NCBI GenBank assembly: GCA_910588465.1 | Contig: CAJUOP010000024.1 | Coordinates: 1-26,733 of the forward strand | Reading direction: 5' to 3' | Origin: an uncultured Christensenellaceae bacterium | Lineage (GTDB): Bacteria; Bacillota; Clostridia; Christensenellales; Borkfalkiaceae | DNA length: 26,733 nt | Part shown: one piece after another, positions 8,005-16,916 of the stretch | How the letters are laid out: each line of letters starts with the position of its first letter | How positions within the stretch are numbered: position 1 is the stretch's first letter | Position numbers and translations under genes: made by a program | The notes under the pieces: generated by a model | Database searches by the model: none | What the model was told of the DNA's origin: nothing | Seen by the model: only the letters and a program-made list of their open reading frames with translations

Positions 8005-9345
8005 TTATAACTTTTCATGCTCGTCTTTTATAAAGCGCTTGTAAAAATAGAATGACTGTTTTTTAATCCGTTTCTTGTTCAGATAGTCGGAATACACCAA
8101 CCCGAAACGGCGGGTATATCCGCTCGACCACTCGAAATTGTCCATCAGCGTCCAAACGTAATAGCCGAACACGGGATAACCGTCCTTTTTTGCACGCAAC
8201 GCTTCCGAGGCATACCGATGAATATAGTCGCTCCGCGCTCCGTCGTTTACCTGCCCGTCTCCGTCCACCCAATCGGGCAAAGAAAGTCCGTTTTCGGAAA
8301 TGACGACGGGTAGCGAATACCGCTCGCTCATGAATTTTATCGCATAGTAAACCGATGACGCCGAACCCGCAATGTCCCAGCCCATGTCGCCGTAAACGGC
8401 ATTTTGATCGGGCACGCAAACTCTCGGTTTTCCGTGTTCATCCGCTTCCACCGTCTTGCCGAGATAGACGTTCAACCCGAGAAAATCGGGAGAACAGCCG
8501 ATTGAGTCCATATCGCCCTCACGAATAAAGGAGGGTGTAATGCCGAGCTTTTCAAAAATCCGTTCGTCGTATTTTCCGAACACGAGCGGATCGAGAAACA
8601 GCGTGTTGTTCTCATAAAAGTCATCGTGTACCGCAAAGGTCGCCTCACGCGCAAGCTCTGTCAGCTCGGGCGTTTTCGGCATTTTCACGTCGGTACAGTT
8701 GACCATGCCCACTTTTACGTTGCCCTTTGCATAATTTCTGAGGGCGCTCGTTGCAACCCCGTTACATAAAAGCAGATTGTGAACCGCCTCGAATGCTTCT
8801 TGGTAAGTTTTCGGTTTCCAGCCGCCGCCAACGGGACGCAAATACAAAAAGTCGATCAGCGAAAGCGCTTCGTTAAACACCGAGAACAGTTCCACTCTGT
8901 CGCCGAAATTTTCGGCAACGATACGGGCGTATTCTTCAAAGCGATCTACAATCTCGCGGTTCAGAAATCCGCCCGCCTCGTTCAGCTCCGTTGGTAAATC
9001 CCAATGAAAGAGCGTTACGAACGGTTTAACACCGATTGCCAACAGCCCGTCAATCAAACGATTATAGTAGGCAATGCCTTCGGGATTGACCTTTCCGCGC
9101 CCGCCCGGCTGAATCCTCGGCCAAGAAAGGGAAAAGCGGTAGGAATCGACCCCTAACTCTTTGATAAGAGCCAAATCCTCGTCGAGACGGTTATAACTGT
9201 CGCAAGCCTCGAAACAGGTGTGTCCGTTTTTGATAAACCCGCGCGCGGAATAATCGTCCCAGATGCTTTTTCCCTTTCCGCCTTGGTTGTATCCGCCCTC
9301 AATCTGCGTGGCGGCAGTCGCTACGCCGAAATAAAAATCTTTCAT
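8005..9345 (-). CDS. GH1 family beta-glycosidase
   Basis: A 446-residue GH1 enzyme of normal length. It opens with DFYFGVATAATQIEGG. The acid/base Glu159 is in FSVFNEALS, where most members have TFNEP, and the nucleophile Glu351 is in VISENG. The late WTLMDNFEWSSGY segment is the conserved GH1 aglycone-site motif. No signal peptide is present, so it is cytoplasmic. It should remove non-reducing beta-linked glucose, galactose or fucose; GH1 specificity cannot be read from the sequence. No PTS genes are near, so an unphosphorylated substrate is more likely than a 6-phospho-glucoside. Its ATG overlaps the stop of the giant lipoprotein gene by four bases (9342-9345). Confidence 0.92.
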   Translation of the reverse strand: MKDFYFGVATAATQIEGGYNQGGKGKSIWDDYSARGFIKNGHTCFEACDSYNRLDEDLALIKELGVDSYRFSLSWPRIQPGGRGKVNPEGIAYYNRLIDGLLAIGVKPFVTLFHWDLPTELNEAGGFLNREIVDRFEEYARIVAENFGDRVELFSVFNEALSLIDFLYLRPVGGGWKPKTYQEAFEAVHNLLLCNGVATSALRNYAKGNVKVGMVNCTDVKMPKTPELTELAREATFAVHDDFYENNTLFLDPLVFGKYDERIFEKLGITPSFIREGDMDSIGCSPDFLGLNVYLGKTVEADEHGKPRVCVPDQNAVYGDMGWDIAGSASSVYYAIKFMSERYSLPVVISENGLSLPDWVDGDGQVNDGARSDYIHRYASEALRAKKDGYPVFGYYVWTLMDNFEWSSGYTRRFGLVYSDYLNKKRIKKQSFYFYKRFIKDEHEKL

Positions 9346-12300
9346 GATTCTGTGCTCTTGGTTAAAATAAAGTCTGCAATATATACATTGCCTTGCGATT
9401 CATAAAAATCAAAAGTTCGTTCGCCTGCTCCGCTCTGCAACAATTTCGTAATCATGTCCTTATCCGTAATACTGAGCGTAACCCATTGATTCAAATGTTC
9501 CCCATCTACGTTGCCTAACGTTTTTCCGCCAAAGTCTAATTTAGCTCCGCTGAATGTTAACGTCTGCGCCGTATCCGTCCAAACCTTTATGGTAAGTGTG
9601 TCATATTCGGAGTAATCGGAAAAAGCAAACTGCGGATTTGTGATAACGTGTTGCCAAGTAGTGCCGTAAGTGTCTCCGTTTTCTTTGCCGACTTTTGCGA
9701 CATTCTTTACGCCTTGATACTCGCTTAAATACGTACTGCCCGTATTAGCGCTTACCGTGCTGTCGTTGATGAGGATAAACCGCCCTGCAACATACGCTGT
9801 TGAAACCGTATAAGAACCGCTCATACGCACATTGTTCAGAACACGCTCGAAGTAAACCGCATAACTGCTCTCGGCGGCGAAAGTGAACGTATGTCCTTCA
9901 ACTTTTCTGCCGTTTACGTAGTAGGTATATTGATCGCCGTTTTCAAGTCCCGCGGGGCTGAGTTCTGTCGCAATATCGGACGCCACGTTCGTCTTGTTCT
10001 CGAACGATCCTGCGCTCGTGGAAAGAATAAAGTCTGCAACATAAATCGTTCCTTGCGCGCCATAAAAATCAAACGCCCGTTCGCCTGCTCCACTCTGCAA
10101 TAATTTCGCAATCATGTCCTTATCCGTGATACTGAGCGTAACCCATTGATTCGCCTCCGCATGACCTAACGCTTTTCCTGCAAAGTCTAATTTTGCTCCG
10201 CTGAATGTAAACGTCTGAGCCGTATCCGTCCATACCTTTAAGGCAAGCGTATCATAGTCGGCATAATAATCAGCGGCGTAAGCAAACTTCGCCCCCATAA
10301 TAATCTGCCTCCACTCATTGGACGATACGCCTACTTTAACAACGTTTTTAACGCCCTGATACTCGGTCAAATATTCGCTCATCGAATTTACAGTGCTGTT
10401 GTTAATCAACACGAACCGACCGACGGCATACGCTTTTACATTGTAACTTCCGTAAACGTGTTGCGTCTCCAAAGTCCCTTCAAAGCTCACAACGTAATCC
10501 CCTTCGTCGGTAAACACATACGAAGAAGGATTATCGATCTCCGTTTCGCCAACCTTGAAGGTAAACGTAATATTGGAATATTCACCTAATTCATCGGGAA
10601 CAAGGTTTACGGTTTCGTTCGGCACACAAATCTTATCTTCGACCGTTACTTCGATTCCTTTGATTTTCACGGTGAAAACATATTGTCCGCTAACAAGTTT
10701 ATTCTCCAAAATTCCCTCGTAGGTCACGGTATATTCGCCCGTCGCGTCAAACACGTGCTCGCTCGGCTCGTCTACCTTTACACCGTTTACAAAATAGGTA
10801 AACCCTGCGTTCGCGTATTCCGCGGGTACGAGATTCGCTTTATCGCCGACTTGCGCTTCTAAAACGGCGGGCTTTTCCGCAGCTTCCACATAGTTGACCG
10901 CGCGGATACTGTCGATATAGAAATACGTTTGCGTATCGTCGCTTCCCGGATCGTTATAGAACAGGAAATCCGTATTTTCCGCAAAGCCCTCGATATTATT
11001 TACGAAAGTTGCAATCGGGCAATAAATCGTCGTCCAACCGTTCGTATTTGCCGTAAATTTCAACTCATATTCTTTCTTCGCTCCCACTGCGCGATAATAG
11101 AACGTAAATTCCTTTCCGACGAACCCTTCCACCTTCACGCGGAACGCAATATGCGTGTAGCTATCGTAAACGGATTTTCCGAAGACCGGTTTCCAATTCG
11201 CTACGTTCGAATAGCCTTGCCAATTTCCGACGCGCAGTTTCAAAACGCCGTTTGCGCCCTCGTAGGTATTCAGCCAAGACGCATTTGCCGTCCAGCCGCC
11301 GTTCGGCTTCGACGCTACCGTTTCGAACGTCATGATGTCCGCCCACACTACATCTTTATTGCCGACGGAAATAAGATAGCTGCCGTAATACAGATAGCCG
11401 TCCGATTCTCTGCGCCCCTCGAAGGTAATTTCATGTCTGCCCAAAGATGCCGTATAGTTGCTTATATCATCTACTGCAACGCCGTCCGCCTTAAACGTAA
11501 ATGTAACGCCTGCATAGTTAGCGCTGCTCAACGTGTTTTGCGTAAGATCGACCGTTTCGCCCGCTCCTGCTGCAATGTCCGCTATTATAACTTCTTCGCC
11601 GTAAATTTCCACGTTCAGCGTATAACCGCCATAATACAAATTACCGCTTGCGTCTGTGCCCTCAAACGTCACTTCGTATTCGCCGACCTCGGCAGGCGCA
11701 GTGTATGCGGAAGGATTTTCCACTTCCACGCCGTTTACTTTGAACGTAAAGTTAATTCCGGCATAGTCGTCCTTCAACTTCTGCAACAGCAAATCGAACG
11801 GGCGCCCCGTTTGCGCCGTTTGAGCGGAAACGTCGATTTGCGTTCCGTGGCGAGCAACGCTCAGCTCATACGAACCCGTGACGAGTTTACCGCCCGAAAC
11901 GCCTTCGTAAGTCACCGTATACTTACCTGCGGTTTCAAACACATACGCACTCGGATTATTTACTTTTGCGCCGTTGACGAAATAGGTAAACTCGACGCCC
12001 GCGTAATCCGTCGCAAGTTCCGTAACGGTCAGATCGATCTCATCTTCCGTCTGCGCACCCGTAATTTCTTTCTCGTAAGTTACGCCCGTATAGTTGACCG
12101 CACGGATACTGTCAATGTAGAAATATGTTTGCACTTCATTCGATTCGGGATTATTGAGGAATACGAATGCACATTTAGACGTAAATCCTGCCAAGTCGTT
12201 TCTGAAATTATCGATCGGCATATAAACCGTCATCCAACCGTCGGTGTTGTCCGTGAAAATAATTTCATACTGAGTGGCGTTATTATCTATATTTTTAAAA

Positions 12301-14417
12301 TATAATTGAACATTCTGTCCTTCGAACCCTTCAATTTTAACACGGAACGCAAGATGAGTGTAGTTCTGATAAACGGAACCACCGAAAATCGGTTTCCATT
12401 CCTGCGTATTCCAATAGTTCTTCCACACTCCGACGTGCATTTTTAGCACGCCCTGCGCACCATCGTAGTTATCCAGCCATTCAAATTCCCCGTCGGCAAT
12501 CGGTCCGCCCCAAATATCGTATTTCGACGTGGTCTCGGCATCGAACGTCATGACGTCCGCCCATACCTCGTCTTTATTTCCGACGGAAAGAATATAGCTG
12601 CCGTAATACAAATAGTTATCCGAAGCTCTGCGTCCCTCGAAAGATACAACGTATCTGCCCGACGCCGTAGATAATGTGTACTGCGTGGGATCGGAAACGG
12701 TTTTGCCGTTTACGGTAAAAGTAAATCTAATGTCGGAATATTTTTCAAGCAATCCTTCGGGCACGAGACTGACCGTTTCTCCGCCTCCTGCGGAAGTATC
12801 ATCGACAACGATTTCTTCCCCGTAAACAAGTACGGTAAGCGTATAGCTACCGAAATAGAGATACCCGTCCTGCCTGCGCGCTTCAAACGTAACCGCATAA
12901 TTGCCGGGCGACAAAGCAACGGTATATTCGTCGGGATCGGAAACGAGTTTGCCGTTCACGGTAAAGGTAAACGTAAGGTTTGCAAGTTCGCCTTCTTTCA
13001 ATACTGATGGTACAAGATCGACCGTTCCGCCCGCCATCACGCTCTTGCCGTCGGATTCAACTTCTTCGCCGAAAATTTCAACGGTGATATCGTAACTGCC
13101 GCGAACGAGCTTTCCGTCGAGGACGCCTTCGATGCTCACGGTATAGATTCCGGCTTTCTCGAATACATATTCGGAAGGATCGGCAACTGCAATACCGTTT
13201 ACCGAATAAGTAAAGGTTGCGCCCTCGTATCCTTCGCCGAGCGAAACGCGCAAATCAACTTTTTCGCCTGTTTTATATTCGGTCGTTTCAGGAGCATAGT
13301 CGCCCTCGATCTCATTGAATGCGCGGATACTGTCGATATAAACTTTCGTTTTCGAGTCGGCGTAGGTCATGAATTGCCCTTCCGTTCCGAAACGGTCGAA
13401 ATACGTGTTGAATTTTTCAATCGGGTATACAAAGTCTACCCAGCGACCGACGTTATCGGCAGTGAAATCCATTTGGTATTCTATGATTCCGCCTGTTTCT
13501 GCCGAACGGTCTTCAAGCTGATACCACGCCTGAGCGTTACCCGTCGCATACGCGCGAATTGCTATATATTGATAATCCGCATAGGTCGTCTGCTCGAAAG
13601 CGGACTTCCAGAACGTGCGGTTGCGGTACCAAGGCCAACCCGTATTAGCTTCGATCTGCAACACGCCTTTTGCTCCCTCGAATTCCTCGTACCAATCGCT
13701 TACGCCCGCCGATTCCTGTTCGACGACGGAGAAATTAACGTTTTGGAACGTAATAATGTCGCCCGTTTCCTTGATAAGCTCGGGGATCTTCGGCGTGTAT
13801 ACGAGTTCTTCCTTCACTGTTTTAACCGACAAATCGTCGATATAAAGCGTTACGCCCTCCGAAGCAGGAACTTCGTCCTTGGGGAACGACAGGTAGAATC
13901 CCTGCACGTTCTTCATATTGTTTACAACGGCAAGCGTCTCGTGATCAAGCGTATATACCGCCTGTTGCCAACCTTCTTTGAGTTCGATCGGAGTAGCAAA
14001 GCTCCGTTTCCCCGCAAAAGACGAGAAGTACAGTCCCGCATTGACCGTCATTTTCTTAGGCGCATAGCACCAAAATTTCACTTCGGTGATTTTGTCGCCG
14101 TTCGTGTAATTGATACCGAGAACGTCCGACGCAAACGGAAAGTACATGAGCGGATCGCTCGCGCCGTCCGACGCAGGACGCAATATTAAAGAACGCACAC
14201 CGTTTTTTACATAGTCCGCATTTTCATTGACGTCGAGCGAACCGAAGTTTCCGTTCATTCCGACGGGCAGAATGCCCTGTTCAAACGAATACAAAACAAT
14301 CGAATCGTCTTTTTCCTGTTCCGGTTCTTTTCCGCCGCAAGCCGTAGCGGCGATTGCCAGTGTAAGACTAATCCCACAGAGCGTCAATACTTTTAAAGTT
14401 TTCCCTTTCATTTTCAT
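9342..14417 (-). CDS. Giant multimodular surface lipoprotein: CBM-like and Ig-like repeats
   Basis: A 1691-residue protein with a lipoprotein signal (ATAC, Cys27), so it is exported and lipid-anchored. I see no catalytic domain. It alternates two kinds of module. About six jelly-roll, carbohydrate-binding-like domains lie at roughly 38-207, 210-370, 620-780, 1020-1180, 1336-1470 and 1549-1691; several end in a Y-I-D-S-I-R-A type strand. About nine Ig-like repeats of 65-80 residues have the pattern F-T-F-x-V-N-G ... Y ... G-x-Y-x-V-x-F-E-G ... G-S-Y, and lie in groups of 3, 3, 2 and 1 between the binding modules. The likely role is to capture a polysaccharide at the cell surface and hold it near the GH123-like lipoprotein and the importer. 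The modules do not match a CBM family that I can name. The start overlaps the upstream stop as TAATG. The last two binding modules are recent duplicates at DNA level. Confidence 0.8.
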   Translation of the reverse strand: MKMKGKTLKVLTLCGISLTLAIAATACGGKEPEQEKDDSIVLYSFEQGILPVGMNGNFGSLDVNENADYVKNGVRSLILRPASDGASDPLMYFPFASDVLGINYTNGDKITEVKFWCYAPKKMTVNAGLYFSSFAGKRSFATPIELKEGWQQAVYTLDHETLAVVNNMKNVQGFYLSFPKDEVPASEGVTLYIDDLSVKTVKEELVYTPKIPELIKETGDIITFQNVNFSVVEQESAGVSDWYEEFEGAKGVLQIEANTGWPWYRNRTFWKSAFEQTTYADYQYIAIRAYATGNAQAWYQLEDRSAETGGIIEYQMDFTADNVGRWVDFVYPIEKFNTYFDRFGTEGQFMTYADSKTKVYIDSIRAFNEIEGDYAPETTEYKTGEKVDLRVSLGEGYEGATFTYSVNGIAVADPSEYVFEKAGIYTVSIEGVLDGKLVRGSYDITVEIFGEEVESDGKSVMAGGTVDLVPSVLKEGELANLTFTFTVNGKLVSDPDEYTVALSPGNYAVTFEARRQDGYLYFGSYTLTVLVYGEEIVVDDTSAGGGETVSLVPEGLLEKYSDIRFTFTVNGKTVSDPTQYTLSTASGRYVVSFEGRRASDNYLYYGSYILSVGNKDEVWADVMTFDAETTSKYDIWGGPIADGEFEWLDNYDGAQGVLKMHVGVWKNYWNTQEWKPIFGGSVYQNYTHLAFRVKIEGFEGQNVQLYFKNIDNNATQYEIIFTDNTDGWMTVYMPIDNFRNDLAGFTSKCAFVFLNNPESNEVQTYFYIDSIRAVNYTGVTYEKEITGAQTEDEIDLTVTELATDYAGVEFTYFVNGAKVNNPSAYVFETAGKYTVTYEGVSGGKLVTGSYELSVARHGTQIDVSAQTAQTGRPFDLLLQKLKDDYAGINFTFKVNGVEVENPSAYTAPAEVGEYEVTFEGTDASGNLYYGGYTLNVEIYGEEVIIADIAAGAGETVDLTQNTLSSANYAGVTFTFKADGVAVDDISNYTASLGRHEITFEGRRESDGYLYYGSYLISVGNKDVVWADIMTFETVASKPNGGWTANASWLNTYEGANGVLKLRVGNWQGYSNVANWKPVFGKSVYDSYTHIAFRVKVEGFVGKEFTFYYRAVGAKKEYELKFTANTNGWTTIYCPIATFVNNIEGFAENTDFLFYNDPGSDDTQTYFYIDSIRAVNYVEAAEKPAVLEAQVGDKANLVPAEYANAGFTYFVNGVKVDEPSEHVFDATGEYTVTYEGILENKLVSGQYVFTVKIKGIEVTVEDKICVPNETVNLVPDELGEYSNITFTFKVGETEIDNPSSYVFTDEGDYVVSFEGTLETQHVYGSYNVKAYAVGRFVLINNSTVNSMSEYLTEYQGVKNVVKVGVSSNEWRQIIMGAKFAYAADYYADYDTLALKVWTDTAQTFTFSGAKLDFAGKALGHAEANQWVTLSITDKDMIAKLLQSGAGERAFDFYGAQGTIYVADFILSTSAGSFENKTNVASDIATELSPAGLENGDQYTYYVNGRKVEGHTFTFAAESSYAVYFERVLNNVRMSGSYTVSTAYVAGRFILINDSTVSANTGSTYLSEYQGVKNVAKVGKENGDTYGTTWQHVITNPQFAFSDYSEYDTLTIKVWTDTAQTLTFSGAKLDFGGKTLGNVDGEHLNQWVTLSITDKDMITKLLQSGAGERTFDFYESQGNVYIADFILTKSTES
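9421..10152. repeat. Internal DNA duplication in the modular lipoprotein gene
   Basis: The 72 bases at 9421-9492 and at 10081-10152 differ at only four positions and are offset by exactly 660 bp (220 codons). They encode the last parts of the two C-terminal binding modules. Similarity continues more weakly on both sides (GAGERTFDFY versus GAGERAFDFY, FILINDSTV versus FVLINNSTV). This shows a recent in-frame duplication of one binding-module plus Ig-like unit. Confidence 0.85.
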
Positions 14418-16894
14418 TATCCCCCGTACACAACTACTCTTACGATCCCGACTTTAACGATTTCCCCGTCAAATTCAAAGATGAGCTGTTTCACTTTTCC
14501 GCGGTTGGATGCAAACGCCGTTAAAACAATTTCATTGACGCCGCTTTCCAGCGTGCCCGTATCGACGGTAAAGAACGTAGCGCTGTTTTCGTACTGTGCG
14601 TACACGTTATATTTTCCCGCATTCCCGTAGTTATGCAGGAATATGTGGTATCCCGCCGTATTCGCATCGATCTGCGCAACCGTCTTATGCAACCAATCAA
14701 ACGAATGAAGAACTCCCTCTTGTTCGGGCTGAGAATACGTGATCTGCCATTCACCGCTTGCCGCGTCGTATGCCGAAGTAAGCGCGCCGTTCGCATTGAT
14801 ATCGCTTGATCCGAACCCGTCCGCACCGAACATTTCCTGTTTCCCGCCCAGATAGAACTCTACGGAAACGGTTTCCCCGTCCTTCATCGCTTCCAGACGC
14901 ACGTAGTTCTTTGTTTCGGTAAGCTGTTTTTTTACAATGTAAATGCCGTTCTCTGCCGTCAGCGTCGTTCCGTTTTCCTTCACCGTCGCCCCCTCGGCTA
15001 CGGACACGGTAAAGGTATATTCCTTCATGCCGTCGGCGTTTTCTTCAATAGAAACGTCGTCCACTTTCAAGCTCGCTTTCGAATCCGCAGCAAGCACGAG
15101 ATCGATCAGCATTTTCCGGGCCGAGGCGTAGTCGGAACAGTCCCCGACGAGCGCGCCGTTTTCAGTCACGTTCTTCGCAACAAAATCAATGACCTCGTCC
15201 GCATTTTTGCCTTCCTTTTCATAAGCCTGACGCAACGCGTAGAACAGCTCGTAATCCTCCTGCCCGTCACGGATTGCCTGCAAACGCGTGCAACCGATTG
15301 GACCGTCTACTCCGTACGGCTTTCCGGGATACAGCAATACGCCGTCGCCCAAAGCTCCCGCACCGTGATCGGAAGATGAGTACGGATCTTCAAGATACTC
15401 GCCCGTCTCGCCGTTATACCAATACACACACGACCAATAGAGATTGCCCGTCACGTTGTATTGCGCCATCATCCAACCGAACGCCGTAGGAGAAACGAGC
15501 GTATCGTCAAGGTGGTAACTCACATAAGGATAACCGGGCGTATTGCAGCCGTAAATCCATTTTTCACGCGGCGTGCCATCGTCAAACGACGTATTGTAAA
15601 GCGCGCGATAGTCGGCGTTTTCGTAGCCGTCGGGTTTGGGACAAACGGTTACGTTTTTCCCGTCGTAATCGGTGTTGACGGCAGCGCCCGTATGCACAAG
15701 ATTGTGATCGTCGTCGTAATAATCGGTTATGACGTTGGAAATTTTGCCGATGCTTTCAACGATCTCATCCGCTAATTCCCGTTTTTCGCCCGTCGCTTCT
15801 TTGTACGCGGCGGTATTGCGGAAATTGAGAACGGAAAGATCAAGCATACCGTTAAACGCCGAAATGGAAGCATCGACTGCCGTATCAGGATAATTAGAAC
15901 AGAACGGCTCGTCGATCCAGAAATTGAAAAACGAGCAACGGTCGATTAAATTGATACCCGTTTCCACGCTCTTTTCCGCAAGCGCCACAACGAATTCCGC
16001 TGAATAATCGGCGTCAATCACGTTATATCCGCCGCGGTCGACACCCATGCTCGGCAAAGCGATCGTAGACGATCCTTTCATCGCGTATTGATAGGCTTTC
16101 TCCGTAAAAACTTCAACCGCCGTATCGGAATTTTCTACAAATCCGATATTCGGAGCGATTCTGTAATCCAACATAAACTCCGAATACTTATCGATGATAG
16201 ACATACGGTTATCGCGTTCGTTGATAAATACGTTGGGTTGATTGACGGTGAAAATCGTCTTGGAATGCGTTTCGTCCGACAGCGTGTAATCGTAAACGGT
16301 CAACGAAACGGGAACGGAAACGCTTTCTTTGCCCAAATTCACCGTCGCCGTGCCTTTATAGGAACCGGCGGCCGCATCCTTCGGGATATAAAAAGCGAGA
16401 AAAGCCGCGCCGTTTTTCCCTTCGTCAACGTAATTGACTTGGTATTTGATCGCGTTTTCCTGCGGAACAAGCGCGTCGGGATAACCGCCCGAAACCGCCG
16501 CGCCGCCGTGCCACGTCTTACCGACAGCCATATACTTTTGCGTATAAACCGTCACATTTTCTTTCCCAATCTTTTTCGAAGCATCCCCTTCGAGCACGAG
16601 ATCGGATACGCTTACCTCGAACGCGAGATCCTTTTTCGCGCTGACGATAATGTTTGCCGTCTCGTATTCGTTTCTCACGGCTGAAAGCGCAACAGCGTTG
16701 CTTTTTTCCCGTGCGAAATCCTCATACGCCGTGTTTTGCAACACCTGTTCGCTCCCGTCCACGCACCAAATCAAGGCGTCATTCGCCCCGACTTTTCGAG
16801 GATCGTCCTGTGCGTCGCCGCCTCCTCCGCAAGCAGTGGTGCCGAGCGCCAGCGCCGCGACCAAACAAATTGCAGGAATTACTTTTTTGTTCAT
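14417..16894 (-). CDS. Surface lipoprotein, GH123-like (DUF4091) glycoside hydrolase
   Basis: An 825-residue protein from the start MNKKVIPAICL, chosen because an AGGAGAGG ribosome-binding site lies just upstream; a frame 25 codons longer would run back into the previous gene. The signal peptide ends in a lipobox (TTAC, Cys22), so the protein is anchored outside the cell. A beta-sandwich N domain is followed by a barrel with the acidic pair Asp328-Glu329 in FWIDEPF. It contains long segments shared with the next upstream gene, such as LLYPGKPYG and the IGCTRLQAIRDGQEDYE region. This is the DUF4091 domain now assigned to the GH123 catalytic domain, whose known members are beta-N-acetylgalactosaminidases using an Asp-Glu pair with substrate assistance. 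A C-terminal jelly-roll (about 690-825) may bind glycan. Its likely job is the first cleavage of the HexNAc-containing substrate at the surface. The exact specificity is inferred. Confidence 0.82.
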   Translation of the reverse strand: MNKKVIPAICLVAALALGTTACGGGGDAQDDPRKVGANDALIWCVDGSEQVLQNTAYEDFAREKSNAVALSAVRNEYETANIIVSAKKDLAFEVSVSDLVLEGDASKKIGKENVTVYTQKYMAVGKTWHGGAAVSGGYPDALVPQENAIKYQVNYVDEGKNGAAFLAFYIPKDAAAGSYKGTATVNLGKESVSVPVSLTVYDYTLSDETHSKTIFTVNQPNVFINERDNRMSIIDKYSEFMLDYRIAPNIGFVENSDTAVEVFTEKAYQYAMKGSSTIALPSMGVDRGGYNVIDADYSAEFVVALAEKSVETGINLIDRCSFFNFWIDEPFCSNYPDTAVDASISAFNGMLDLSVLNFRNTAAYKEATGEKRELADEIVESIGKISNVITDYYDDDHNLVHTGAAVNTDYDGKNVTVCPKPDGYENADYRALYNTSFDDGTPREKWIYGCNTPGYPYVSYHLDDTLVSPTAFGWMMAQYNVTGNLYWSCVYWYNGETGEYLEDPYSSSDHGAGALGDGVLLYPGKPYGVDGPIGCTRLQAIRDGQEDYELFYALRQAYEKEGKNADEVIDFVAKNVTENGALVGDCSDYASARKMLIDLVLAADSKASLKVDDVSIEENADGMKEYTFTVSVAEGATVKENGTTLTAENGIYIVKKQLTETKNYVRLEAMKDGETVSVEFYLGGKQEMFGADGFGSSDINANGALTSAYDAASGEWQITYSQPEQEGVLHSFDWLHKTVAQIDANTAGYHIFLHNYGNAGKYNVYAQYENSATFFTVDTGTLESGVNEIVLTAFASNRGKVKQLIFEFDGEIVKVGIVRVVVYGG

Positions 16895-16916
16895 TATTTT
16901 CCCTCTCCTTTCAAAT

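Noticed and set aside
10929..12305. Plus-strand open frame of 458 codons inside the giant lipoprotein gene
   Set aside because: It lies fully antisense to a clear coding sequence with domain repeats. It is rich in Arg, Ile and Val with no recognisable motif, as expected for a shadow of biased codon use.
13374..14189. Plus-strand open frame of 271 codons
   Set aside because: Antisense shadow of the lipoprotein N-terminal modules, with no ribosome-binding site or motif.
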